A stretch of 64,000 nucleotides of DNA from VRUE01 sp963695835 (GTDB lineage Bacteria > Actinomycetota > Thermoleophilia > Solirubrobacterales > 70-9), in contig CAVOHR010000002.1 of assembly GCA_963695835.1 (NCBI GenBank), positions 372,001 to 436,000 on the forward strand, written 5' to 3'. The translations under genes and the position numbers were made by a program. Each line of letters begins with the position of its first letter. The stretch's first letter is position 1. The notes under the pieces are model-generated. The model worked only from the letters and a program-made list of their open reading frames with translations, searched no databases and was not told the DNA's origin. This document shows positions 42,384 through 50,724 of the stretch, piece after piece.

Positions 42384-43766
42384 TCAATCGTCGCCCGGCG
42401 TCCACAGCGATCCGGCCTCTTCGCGCTCCTTCTCCGGCGTCCAGATCTTCTCCCGCGCCTCGGCCTGCTCGACCGGGATCGGCTTCGCCGACTCGGCGAC
42501 CAGGTCGATCGCCTTGCCGATGCGGATGTCCTCGCGGACCATCGCGTCGCGGCCGTTCTCCTGTAGCCGCTTCAGCAGCTTCTCGGGGCTGGTGCGCTCG
42601 TGCTCGGCGGTGTGCTCCAGCGCCTCGACCATCTCCGCCTCGGTGACCTCGATCTCCTCGGCCTCGGCGATCGCCGCCAGCACCGCCTCGCGCTTCAGCT
42701 CCGCTTCGGCGTCGGACTTCGAATCGGCGATCACCTCCTCCCGCGTCTTCCCCTGCATCTGGAGGTAGGAGTCGGGACTCATGCCGCGCGCCGCGAGCTG
42801 CCGCTCGACCCGCTCCCAGCGCTCCTCGGCGCGGGCGGTCGCGAGCTCCTCCGGCAGCTCGACGGTCGCCTGCGCGGCCGCTGCGTCGACCGCGGCAACC
42901 CGGAAGTCCTGCTCGATCCGCTCGCCGACCACCTCGGAGAGCCGCCTGGCGATGTCGGCGCGCAGCTCCTCGAGGGTGTCGAACTCCGAGGCCTCGGAGG
43001 CGAAGTCGTCGTCGAGCTCGGGCAGCACCTTCTCGCGCACCTCCTTCACCTCGACCTTGAAGACCGCGTCCTTGCCGGCCATCTCCTCGGCCCGGTAGTC
43101 CTCGGGGAAGCCGACCTCGACCCCGCGACTCTCCCCCGCGCTCGCCCCGCCAAGCTGCTCCTCGAAGCCCTCGATCAGCTGGCCGCTGCCCAGCTCCAGC
43201 AGGTAGTCGGTCGCCGTCCCGCCCCGGAAGGCCTTGCCGTCGACCAGCCCCTCGAAGTCGATCAGCAGCGAGTCGCCCTCGGCGGCAGCCCGCTCGACCG
43301 GCTCCAGCCGGGCGAAGCTCTCACGGATCCGCTCGACCTCGCGGTCGACGGCCTCCTCCGGCGCCTCGGGCTCGGCCTTGCCGACCTCGAGGTCCCTGTA
43401 CTCGCCGAGCTTCGCCTTCGGCCGCACGCCGATCTCGAACTTGAACTCGAGCGGCTCGCCGATCGCCTCGGGGGTCGAGACGACCTCGACGCCGGGCTCG
43501 CCGACCGGGGCGATACCGGACCCGAGCAGGGCGCGTTCGTACCACTCCGGCAGCGCCTCGCGGATCGCCTCCTCGAGCACAGCGGCGAAGCCGAGCCGCT
43601 GGATCACCAGCGAGGGCGGCGCCTTGCCCTTGCGGAAGCCGGGCATCCGCATCTCCCGCGCCAGCCCGCGGGCGGCGCGGTTGACGGAGCGCTCGACGTC
43701 GGCGGCCGGGACCTCGACCTCGACCTCGACCCGCGAGTTCGGCAGCTCTTTGACCGTCGGCTCCAT
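42384..43766 (-). CDS. tig: Trigger factor
   Basis: A 460-residue chaperone and prolyl isomerase that works at the ribosome exit. The ribosome-binding motif GFRKGKAPPSLV is near residue 45, the FKBP-like domain with DSLLIDFEGLVDGKAFRGG is in the middle, and a long helical C-terminal domain follows. The tig-clpP order is widespread. It has its own upstream gap containing a hairpin. Confidence 0.95.
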   Translation of the reverse strand: MEPTVKELPNSRVEVEVEVPAADVERSVNRAARGLAREMRMPGFRKGKAPPSLVIQRLGFAAVLEEAIREALPEWYERALLGSGIAPVGEPGVEVVSTPEAIGEPLEFKFEIGVRPKAKLGEYRDLEVGKAEPEAPEEAVDREVERIRESFARLEPVERAAAEGDSLLIDFEGLVDGKAFRGGTATDYLLELGSGQLIEGFEEQLGGASAGESRGVEVGFPEDYRAEEMAGKDAVFKVEVKEVREKVLPELDDDFASEASEFDTLEELRADIARRLSEVVGERIEQDFRVAAVDAAAAQATVELPEELATARAEERWERVERQLAARGMSPDSYLQMQGKTREEVIADSKSDAEAELKREAVLAAIAEAEEIEVTEAEMVEALEHTAEHERTSPEKLLKRLQENGRDAMVREDIRIGKAIDLVAESAKPIPVEQAEAREKIWTPEKEREEAGSLWTPGDD

Positions 43767-43803
43767 CGAGCGCCGGACCCTAGAGGATCACCTCGCGCCG
43801 GTG

Positions 43804-43839
43804 GAAGCATCGGGGGGTGCATAGACCCCCAAATGCTTC
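43804..43839. terminator. Hairpin between tig and the ctaG operon
   Basis: GAAGCAT (43804-43810) pairs with ATGCTTC (43833-43839), and GGGGGT (43813-43818) pairs with ACCCCC (43825-43830); the loop is GCATAG and two-base bulges separate the stems. It lies after the last gene of the minus-strand ctaG unit (its end overlaps that stop) and before tig. No T-run follows, so it is a hairpin of probable terminating or mRNA-stabilising role. Confidence 0.5.
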
Positions 43840-43957
43840 ATCGAACCGAGCCTGACCGCCGCAGCAGGCCGCGACGCACCGCCACCGCGAAGTCGACCGC
43901 GAAGGCGAGGCCGCGGCCCAGCGGGCCGGTGACGAGCCAGGCCCGAGCCTCAGTCAT
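43838..43957 (-). CDS. 39-residue protein, unknown, coupled to ctaG
   Basis: An ORF from ATG 43957 overlapping the ctaG stop as ATGACTGA. It encodes TEARAWLVTGPLGRGLAFAV then DFAVAVRRGLLRRSGSVR: one amphipathic or weakly hydrophobic helix and a basic end. The coupling with the upstream gene supports it; no homologue is recognised. Confidence 0.45.
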   Translation of the reverse strand: MTEARAWLVTGPLGRGLAFAVDFAVAVRRGLLRRSGSVR

Positions 43958-44846
43958 CGCGCGCAGCGCTCAGCCGCTCCTCGAGCAGGGCGCCGTGGCC
44001 GGCGGCGACGGCGCGGCGGGCGCGGCGCTCGTCGAGTGGCACGCCGCGTTCGCGCGCGAGGTCGAGCAGGTCCTGCTTTTCGGTCCCTTCGCGGGCCACC
44101 TCGAAGAACACCCAGGCGAGGACGCCGAGCGCCAGGAAGGTGCCCTCGACCATCATGATCACGCCGGCCGTGCTCTGGTCGGCGATCGCCGAGACGCCCC
44201 AGTAGCGCTCGCCCGGCGCGTAGATCGGGTAGAGCACCGTCCCCGACCACATCAGGACGTTGCCGAGAATCGCACCGGTGAAGCGGACGGCGATCACGTA
44301 GGCAACCTTCCAGCCGGCGCCGAACCACTGCGGCTTGGGTAGCGGGCCGAAGATCGGCATCCACATCAGGCAGCCGAAGAAGAGGAAGCTGGTGTGCTCC
44401 AGCGCGTGGATCGGCGCCGTGCCGTAGGCGGCGTCGTAGATCGGCGGGATGTGCCAGAGGTAGAAGTTGACCGCCCAGAGCGGGAGGGCGACGAGGGGAT
44501 GGGTGAGGACCTGAAGCCGGTTGAAGAGGGGGATCGCGAGGATCGGCTGCAGCAGCGAGCGGGTCAGGCCGAGGACGAGCAGCAGGGCGGCGATGTCGCC
44601 GATCAGCAGGTGCTCGACCATGTGGGCGACGACCAGCTCGTCGGCGATGTGGCCGATCGGGCTGAACAGGGCGATCGAGATCGTCAGCAGGCCGGAGCCG
44701 AAGCAGATCTGGCGCCAGAGCGGCACCTTGCGGCCGTCCCAGGAGAGGACCATCACCCGGTGCCAGTAGAGGACGCCGGAGACGGTGATCGGGATCACCT
44801 CGATCGGCACGAAGGCGCCGGCCACGTGAGCGAACGGCAGGTTCAC
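43950..44846 (-). CDS. CtaG-like cytochrome c oxidase assembly membrane protein
   Basis: A 298-residue protein from GTG 44846 with about seven membrane helices. Conserved features of the caa3-type CtaG family (PF09678) include ELVVAHMVEHLLIGDIAALL, WAVNFYLWHIPPIYDAA and HALEHTSFLFFGCLMW with several membrane histidines. Members help deliver copper to cytochrome c oxidase. The cytoplasmic C-terminal tail ends in Arg/Glu-rich sequence. It is divergent from the GH15 gene, with only 27 bp between the two GTG starts. Confidence 0.8.
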   Translation of the reverse strand: MNLPFAHVAGAFVPIEVIPITVSGVLYWHRVMVLSWDGRKVPLWRQICFGSGLLTISIALFSPIGHIADELVVAHMVEHLLIGDIAALLLVLGLTRSLLQPILAIPLFNRLQVLTHPLVALPLWAVNFYLWHIPPIYDAAYGTAPIHALEHTSFLFFGCLMWMPIFGPLPKPQWFGAGWKVAYVIAVRFTGAILGNVLMWSGTVLYPIYAPGERYWGVSAIADQSTAGVIMMVEGTFLALGVLAWVFFEVAREGTEKQDLLDLARERGVPLDERRARRAVAAGHGALLEERLSAARDD

Positions 44847-44873
44847 GGCATTCCACGGTAGCTTGCCTCCGCC

Positions 44874-46769
44874 GTGAGCGCCGACAATCACCGCTTCCCG
44901 CCGATCGGCAGCTACGGCTTCCTCTCGGACTGCCACACCAGTGCCCTCGTCTCCTACGACGGCACGGTCGAGTGGCTCTGCCTGCCGCGCTTCGACTCGC
45001 CCAGCGCCTTCGCCGCGCTGCTCGACCGCGGCGCTGGCCGATTCCGGCTGGCGCCCCGCGACGTGGTCGTGCCGATCAGCCGCCGTTACGAGCCGGGCAC
45101 GCTGGTGATCGAGACGACCTGGGTCACCCCGACCGGCTGGGTGGTCGTCCACGACGCCCTGACGATCGGCGAGTGGGCCGAGCAGGAGGGGCCGGGGTCG
45201 CGGCCACGGACCGCGCACGAGTCCGACCGCTCGCTGCTGCGCACGGCGACCTGCATCGACGGCCACGTCGAGCTCGACATGGAGTGCCTGCCGCGCTTCG
45301 CCTACGGCGCCGAGGCGGCCGAGTGGAGCGGCGGCGAGCTGGGCGAGGCGGTCGCCCGCGGCGCCGGCGGCGTCGAGCTGCGCCTGACCAGCGACCTGGA
45401 GCTGACCCTCGGGGATGGCGCGGCAAGCGGCCGGACGCGGCTGCGCGACGGCGAGTCGAGCTTCTGCGCGCTCAGCTGGGGAGACGGCGCGCTGGGCGGG
45501 CCGCGCAGCGCCCCGGAGGCGATCGAGCGAATCGACTCGACGACCGAGTTCTGGCGCGCCTGGCTGCGTGGCGGCAACTTCCCCGACCACCCCTGGCGGA
45601 TCCACCTGCAGCGCTCGGCGCTCGTCCTCAAGGGCCTGACCCACGCGCCGACCGGCGCGATCCTCGCCGCGCCGACCACCTCGCTGCCGGAGACGCCGGG
45701 CGGCGAACGCAACTGGGACTACCGCTTCAGCTGGATCCGCGACTCGACCTTCAGCCTCTGGGCGCTGCACACGCTCGGCTTCGACCACGAGGCGCGCGAC
45801 TTCATGCGCTTCGTGCTCGGGGTGTGCCGCGAAGACCCGCAACTGCAGATCATGTACGGGATCGGCGGCGAGAAGGACCTCACCGAGCGGACGCTCGACC
45901 ACCTCGGCGGCTACGGCGGCGCGCGGCCGGTGCGGATCGGCAACGGCGCCTTCGACCAGCGCCAGAACGACGTCTGGGGAGCGCTGCTGGACTCGATCTA
46001 CCTGCACGAGAAGGCGCTGCGCGGGGCCGGCACCCCGACCGACCGCAAACTGATCCGCGAGCAGGTCGAGGCGGCGATCGGCGCCTGGCCCCATCCCGAC
46101 CAGGGGATCTGGGAGTCGCGCGGCGAGCCGCAGCACTACGTCTCCTCGAAGCTGATGATCTGGGTGGCGGTCGACCGCGGCGCCCGCCTCGCCCGCAGCA
46201 TCGGCGTCGACGACGTCGCCGCCCGGTGGGAGGAGACGGCGGAGAGGATCCGCGACGAGATCCTCGAGCGCGGCGTCCGCGACGGCATCTTCCGCCAGCA
46301 CTACGAGACCGACGCGCTCGACGCCTCGACCCTGCTGATCCCGCTGGTCCGCTTCCTGCCGGCCGACGACCCGCGGGTGCGGGCGACGGTCGAGGCGATC
46401 GCCGAGCGGCTCACCCAGCACGGCCTCGTCCTCCGCTACAAGGTCGAGGAGACCGACGACGGGCTGAGCGGCGCCGAGGGCACCTTCCTGATCTGCTCCT
46501 TCTGGCTGGTCTCGGCGCTGTCGGAGATCGGCGAGGCGAAGCGGGCGCGCGAGCTCTGCGAGCGGCTGCTCGAGGCGGCCGGCTGGCTCGACCTCTACGC
46601 CGAGGAGCTGGAGGCTGGAAGCGCCCGCCATCTCGGCAACTTCCCGCAGGCCTTCACCCACCTGGCGCTGATCAACGCGGTCTCCCACGTGATCGCCGAC
46701 GAGCAGCGCACCGACGGCGGCCCGACCGCCGTCTTCAGCGAGATGGGAGGCGTCCGCGAGGACGCCTGA
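44874..46769 (+). CDS. Glycoside hydrolase family 15 (glucoamylase/trehalase-like)
   Basis: A 631-residue protein with an N-terminal beta domain (PPIGSYGFLSDCHTSALVSYDGTVEWLC has the family pattern) and a C-terminal (alpha/alpha)6 barrel. GERNWDYRFSWIRDSTFSLW carries the signature of GH15, and NDVWGALLDSIYLHEKAL and GTFLICSFWLVSALSEIGE follow. Actinobacterial members of this type often hydrolyse trehalose or maltooligosaccharides. No signal peptide is visible, so it is cytoplasmic. It starts with GTG. Confidence 0.88.
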   Translation: MSADNHRFPPIGSYGFLSDCHTSALVSYDGTVEWLCLPRFDSPSAFAALLDRGAGRFRLAPRDVVVPISRRYEPGTLVIETTWVTPTGWVVVHDALTIGEWAEQEGPGSRPRTAHESDRSLLRTATCIDGHVELDMECLPRFAYGAEAAEWSGGELGEAVARGAGGVELRLTSDLELTLGDGAASGRTRLRDGESSFCALSWGDGALGGPRSAPEAIERIDSTTEFWRAWLRGGNFPDHPWRIHLQRSALVLKGLTHAPTGAILAAPTTSLPETPGGERNWDYRFSWIRDSTFSLWALHTLGFDHEARDFMRFVLGVCREDPQLQIMYGIGGEKDLTERTLDHLGGYGGARPVRIGNGAFDQRQNDVWGALLDSIYLHEKALRGAGTPTDRKLIREQVEAAIGAWPHPDQGIWESRGEPQHYVSSKLMIWVAVDRGARLARSIGVDDVAARWEETAERIRDEILERGVRDGIFRQHYETDALDASTLLIPLVRFLPADDPRVRATVEAIAERLTQHGLVLRYKVEETDDGLSGAEGTFLICSFWLVSALSEIGEAKRARELCERLLEAAGWLDLYAEELEAGSARHLGNFPQAFTHLALINAVSHVIADEQRTDGGPTAVFSEMGGVREDA

Positions 46770-46909
46770 CTCGGAGCCCGACAGCGAAGTTCCTCATCCT
46801 CAGACAAGGGGGTTGCAGACACAAGATTTAATTTCGTCTATATTGGGGTGACGGACAAATCGCGAGGGGGGAGAGAACTGCGCGCAGCAGCCTTGGGTAA
46901 GTGGAGCCG

Positions 46910-47182
46910 ATGGCAGAAATGGACGACAGCCGAACCCCAGCCGAAGACGACGTGGCGGTCGAGGCCGCCGTCCTGCAGCTGCTGCTGGCGCTCCATCCGG
47001 CCCAGGTCACACTCGCCGAGCTGCTGCGGATGATGGCGATGGACGAGGCTGACTTCGGCCAGCGGGACGCAGCCGAGCGGGCGGTGGCGGAGCTCGCCGC
47101 CGCCGGCCTCCTGCACCGCAACGGGGAGGTCCTTCTCCTCAGCCGCGCCGCGGTGCGGTGCGACGAACTGCTCTCCCGCTGA
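46910..47182 (+). CDS. Small winged-helix-like protein, unknown
   Basis: A 90-residue frame from ATG 46910 (or GTG 46901). The body VEAAVLQLLLALHPAQVTLA followed by ERAVAELAAAGLLHRNGEVL has the spacing of a winged-helix DNA-binding domain (helix, recognition region, wing). It precedes a VapB-like gene by 5 bp and may belong with it. An AT-rich stretch (46828-46846) upstream may hold its promoter. Confidence 0.55.
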   Translation: MAEMDDSRTPAEDDVAVEAAVLQLLLALHPAQVTLAELLRMMAMDEADFGQRDAAERAVAELAAAGLLHRNGEVLLLSRAAVRCDELLSR

Positions 47183-47187
47183 GCGCG

Positions 47188-47352
47188 ATGCAGGAGGCGG
47201 CGCGGCGGGAACTCGGTTGGCCCGACTCGGCGGCAATCGACGCTGCGCTCGCGCGCGGCCGCGCGGCGCTCGAAGGCGCGGGGAGCTTCGAGGCGGCCGA
47301 GCTGATCCGCACCGAGCGGGATTCACGCGATGCCCGTGATCGACGTCGTTAG
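47188..47352 (+). CDS. VapB-like antitoxin
   Basis: A 54-residue protein: MQEAARRELGWPDSAAIDAA, then LARGRAALEGAGSFEAAELI. It has the look of the short antitoxins that precede actinobacterial PIN-domain toxins. Its end overlaps the start of the PIN gene at 47330 by 23 bp, as in many vapBC pairs. The toxin partner is disrupted. Confidence 0.55.
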   Translation: MQEAARRELGWPDSAAIDAALARGRAALEGAGSFEAAELIRTERDSRDARDRRR

Positions 47353-47627
47353 CGACGCCAGCGTGGCGGTCAAGTGGTTCCACGCCGAGGGCGAGGGGGA
47401 AGTGACCGAGGCCCGCGCCCTGCTCGGCGCCCTCGCCGAAGTATGCCCGCCACGAGCTGACCCTCTATGACGCCGCCTACGCGGCGGTGGCGGAGAGTCG
47501 CAAGGCGACCCTGGCGACACTCGACCAGGAGCTGCTGGATGCCGGCCTCGGCTGTCGCCCAAGCGAGCTGTCAGCCCAGCTCGCCGAAACCGCCGACGAA
47601 GAGTCCCGGGAGGGTGAGTCCGGATGA
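47330..47627 (+). pseudogene. PIN-domain toxin (VapC-like) with internal deletion
   Basis: The N-terminal part from ATG 47330 reads MPVIDVVSDASVAVKWFHAE with the first PIN Asp. After ALAE near 47440 the frame breaks. The C-terminal part, in another frame, reads RHELTLYDAAYAAVAESRKA with the late PIN acidic residues. About 60 central residues expected in PIN toxins are missing. A deletion that removed the core and shifted the frame explains this; the toxin should be inactive. Confidence 0.7.
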
Positions 47628-47666
47628 GGCGCTCTCCCGCTGGTCGCCGTTGCGGCTACGGTCCCC

Positions 47667-49265
47667 CTAGAGCGGCCGTAGGCGGGTCTTCTCGACCCGG
47701 GCGAGCTTGCGTTTGAGGCGCTGGAACTGCTTCTCCTGCGCTTCCGTGCGTTCGAAGCCCTTGTAGGCGATGTTTTCCCTCTCCAGCGGGTCTTTCTTCA
47801 GGTCGTACATCTCCCACTGCGGCCGTTTGCGCCCTTCGACGTCGTAGTACTTGGCCAGCTTCCAGCGCCCTTCGCGGATGCTGACGATGTGGTTCGGCGG
47901 TTTCGGGTAGGGAGGGCTGGCCTGACCGGACTGGTAGTCGTCGTAGGTGAAGACGACGTAGTCCTGGACCGGCTTCGCGGTCGAGGGATGGAGGACCAGT
48001 CTGGAGTAGTCGACCCCCTCCCACCTGGCGCGGGCCGCTTTCGGCGCCGCCGCGAGGCTGGCCAGCGTCGGCAGGAAGTCGACGTGGGAGACCAGCGCAT
48101 CCGTGCTCAGCGGCCGCGGGAAGAGCCTCGGGTTCGAGTAGACGAGCGGGACCCGGGTCGACTCCTCGTAGAAGTTGAAGTTCTTCTGCCGCAAGCCACC
48201 GTGCGCCAGGCCCATCTCGCCGTGGTCGGCGGTGCGGACGATCAGCGTGTCGTCGAGCAGGCCGGTCTGTTCCAGCTTGTCGAGCACGTTGACCAGGTAG
48301 CTGTCGGAGGAGCGCATCAGGTTGCCGTAGAAGTTCAGGTAGCTGCGCTTCTGGGCGGCGTTCTTGGGCTTGCCGGTGAGGTTGAAGATCCGCAGGAACT
48401 CCTCCTGGACCGTGGGCTTGGTCGAGAGGTCTTCTTCGTCGGTCTCCGGCGTGTGGATGTTCCCCTCCAGCCAGGAATCGTCGTAGCCCGCTTCTTCGAA
48501 GGTCCTGCTCGGGTAGAAGAGGACGTCGTGCGGGTTGACCAGCGAGATCACCATGAAGAACGGCTGTTCCTCGGCCGCCGTCGAGCTGAGGTACTGGAGC
48601 GCCCCTTCGGCCGCACCTTCACCGACCGAGTCGACGAAGCGCCCGTCGTTGTCGGGGAAGCCGCCGCCGGCCTCGGGCACGGTCTGGTTGGCGCCGGCGT
48701 CGGGCGGGTTCCAGCGCAGGAAGCCGTACTTTTCGAGGTCGGCCGGGACGGCGTGTTCTTTCTGCGCCGGCTTCGAGCAGTGCCACTTGCCCTTGTAGAC
48801 GACGTTGTAGCCGGCGGCTTTCATCACCGTGGCGAGGTTCGCCAGGTCGACCGGCAGTTCGACCTGCGGGTAGCCTTCCTCCACCGACATGTCTTCCTCG
48901 AGCGTGTACTTGACCCCGTGCTGGGCGGGGAAGTAGCCGCTCATCAGGGTCGAGCGCGCCGGCGAGCACATGCAGGCGTTGGTGAAGGCGCGTTCGAAGC
49001 TCAATCCGTGGCGCCGCAGCCGCCGCATCCCCGGCAGGTTCTGCCGCAGCCAGTTGGGCGGGAAGTGCTGGATCGCCCGCTCCTGGTCGGTGAGGAAGAG
49101 GACGATGTTCATCCCGGCGACACCGCGCCGCTTCCCCGTCGCCGCAGCAAGCGCCCGCTCGACCCCGCCGCTCTGGGCCAGCAGCGCCGCCGCCGCGGCG
49201 CCCGCCCCGGTCCCGATCAGCTCCTTGCGGGTGAGCCCGCCCTCGCGCTTGTCGGTTCGACTCAT
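47667..49265 (-). CDS. Sulfatase family hydrolase
   Basis: A 532-residue protein with an N-terminal export-type segment (TRKELIGTGAGAAAAALLAQ) and the sulfatase fold. The formylglycine motif C-S-P-A-R occurs in ACMCSPARSTLMSGYFPAQHG near residue 100, metal residues in NIVLFLTDQERA near residue 52, and HGEMGLAHGG later. Arylsulfatases cleave sulfate esters; choline- or aryl-type substrates cannot be told apart. The next genes in the operon are a beta-propeller protein and a SUMF1-like protein. Confidence 0.88.
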   Translation of the reverse strand: MSRTDKREGGLTRKELIGTGAGAAAAALLAQSGGVERALAAATGKRRGVAGMNIVLFLTDQERAIQHFPPNWLRQNLPGMRRLRRHGLSFERAFTNACMCSPARSTLMSGYFPAQHGVKYTLEEDMSVEEGYPQVELPVDLANLATVMKAAGYNVVYKGKWHCSKPAQKEHAVPADLEKYGFLRWNPPDAGANQTVPEAGGGFPDNDGRFVDSVGEGAAEGALQYLSSTAAEEQPFFMVISLVNPHDVLFYPSRTFEEAGYDDSWLEGNIHTPETDEEDLSTKPTVQEEFLRIFNLTGKPKNAAQKRSYLNFYGNLMRSSDSYLVNVLDKLEQTGLLDDTLIVRTADHGEMGLAHGGLRQKNFNFYEESTRVPLVYSNPRLFPRPLSTDALVSHVDFLPTLASLAAAPKAARARWEGVDYSRLVLHPSTAKPVQDYVVFTYDDYQSGQASPPYPKPPNHIVSIREGRWKLAKYYDVEGRKRPQWEMYDLKKDPLERENIAYKGFERTEAQEKQFQRLKRKLARVEKTRLRPL

Positions 49266-50671
49266 TGGTTCCTCCGGAAGATGTCGACGGCGTTGCTGCC
49301 GAACGAGGTCGAGTAGAGATAGCGGCCGTCGGGGCTGAGCGCGATCGAGCTGACGCCGCGCAGCGCCCGACCGGGCGAGCAGCCCGGGACCGAGTGGGGA
49401 GCGAGACAGCCGGGACGGCCCGGCACCTGTGCCAGCTCGCCGGATTTCCCGCCGCGGCGGATCACGTCGATCGCGCCGGTGGCGAAGGCGGCGGCGTAGA
49501 CGTTCCTCCCGTCCGGCGAGAGGGCGAGGCCCTCGGGCGCGCTGAGCGCGCGGCCGAACGAGCAGCCGACGGCGCGCAGCCAGACCAGGCAGCCGGCGGT
49601 GCCGGCCTTCTGCGTCAGGGTGCCGCTCGCGCTGGTGAACGAGGTGACGCTGTTGCTGAACAGCGAGGTCACGTATACGTCGCGGTCGCCGGGGCTGAGC
49701 GCGACCGCGTTGGCGCCGTCGAGCTGGACCCCCGTGGTGCAGCCGGTCAGGGCGCTGTCGACGATGCAGCCGCCGCCCGGCTGCGCGAGGGCGCCGGTCG
49801 AGGGATCGCGGGCGAGCGTGACGAGGGCGCTGGAGAGCGCGGTCGCGACGTAGACGTCGGCGCCGTTAGCGCTGATCGCCAGGCCCTCCGGCGCTTCCAG
49901 GCCGAGGCCCGTCGCGCAGCCGCCGGTCGCCACCGCGGCGAGGCAGCCGCCGGCGCCGGCCGGCTGGGTCAGGGCGCCGGTCGCCGCGGAGCGGTCGAAG
50001 ACCGCGACCGCGTTGCCGAAGAAGGAGCCGACGTAGACGTTGCGGCCGTCGGGGCTGACGACGACCACATCGGCGCCGAGCAGCGCCCGTCCGGTCGCGC
50101 AGCCGGGAAGCGGCAGCCCGGAGACGCAGCCGCTGCCGGGCGGCAGCTGCTTCAGCGCCCCGGTCGAGGCGTTGCGCCGGAAGGCCGTCACCGCGTTGCT
50201 CCCCCGCGAGGTCGCGTACAGGTAGTGGCCGTCGGGGCTGAGCGCGACCGAGTTCGGGCCGTAGAGGCCGATCGCGCGGGCGCAGCCGCCGGCGCCTTTG
50301 GCGGCGACGCAGCCGGCCGTCCCTTCGGGCTGCTCGAGGACGCCGCTGCGCGCGTTGCGGGCGAAGACGGCGATCGCGTTGCTGCGCGAGGAGGCGACGT
50401 AGACGTGCTTGCCGTCCCCGCTGACCGCGATCGCCCGCGAGCCCATGAACGGGCCGGGGCCCTTGAGCGCGCGGGCGGTCCCGCAGCCGGAGTGCGATTT
50501 GGACCCCCCGACCAGGCAGCCGCGCGCTCCGGCGAGCTGGGTCAGCGTGCCGGGCGCCCGCGCGGGCCACCGGCCGTAATGGCCGCGGTGCGAATGCGGT
50601 GCGCCGAGGGCACCCGCCGGCAGCGCCAGCGCCGCGAGCAGCATCAGACTGGCAAGCGCGCGGGCGGTCAT
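49262..50671 (-). CDS. Secreted beta-propeller protein with Cys-paired repeats
   Basis: A 469-residue protein with a signal peptide (ARALASLMLLAALALPAGAL). About eight repeats follow, each with the pattern ALSPDGRNVYVxSxxSNAVxxF and a preceding GCxxxxxxxGCxxGRAL segment, like YVTN/lactonase-type propellers. The paired cysteines could form disulfides between blades. It overlaps the sulfatase by 4 bp and lies downstream of the SUMF1-like gene. Such propellers bind ligands or act as enzymes; the role here is unknown. Confidence 0.8.
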   Translation of the reverse strand: MTARALASLMLLAALALPAGALGAPHSHRGHYGRWPARAPGTLTQLAGARGCLVGGSKSHSGCGTARALKGPGPFMGSRAIAVSGDGKHVYVASSRSNAIAVFARNARSGVLEQPEGTAGCVAAKGAGGCARAIGLYGPNSVALSPDGHYLYATSRGSNAVTAFRRNASTGALKQLPPGSGCVSGLPLPGCATGRALLGADVVVVSPDGRNVYVGSFFGNAVAVFDRSAATGALTQPAGAGGCLAAVATGGCATGLGLEAPEGLAISANGADVYVATALSSALVTLARDPSTGALAQPGGGCIVDSALTGCTTGVQLDGANAVALSPGDRDVYVTSLFSNSVTSFTSASGTLTQKAGTAGCLVWLRAVGCSFGRALSAPEGLALSPDGRNVYAAAFATGAIDVIRRGGKSGELAQVPGRPGCLAPHSVPGCSPGRALRGVSSIALSPDGRYLYSTSFGSNAVDIFRRNQ

Positions 50672-50724
50672 CTCGGGCGACCCTATACCGCCCCGGCAGA
50701 CGCGTCGAGGAGCGGCGCCCCGGC

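Noticed and set aside
43950..46688. A 912-codon minus-strand frame that would fuse ctaG to a long N-terminal region
   Set aside because: The upstream part is antisense to the GH15 gene and has the typical shadow composition; the CtaG-like protein begins at GTG 44846.
46813..46844. TTGCAG and TATATT as a promoter before the small winged-helix gene
   Set aside because: The spacing is 20 bp, too long for a confident call, although the AT-rich stretch itself is notable.
49262..50671. Repetitive GC motifs as a CRISPR array or tandem DNA repeat
   Set aside because: The periodicity is at protein level (propeller blades); the DNA units vary in length and sequence, and there are no cas genes.
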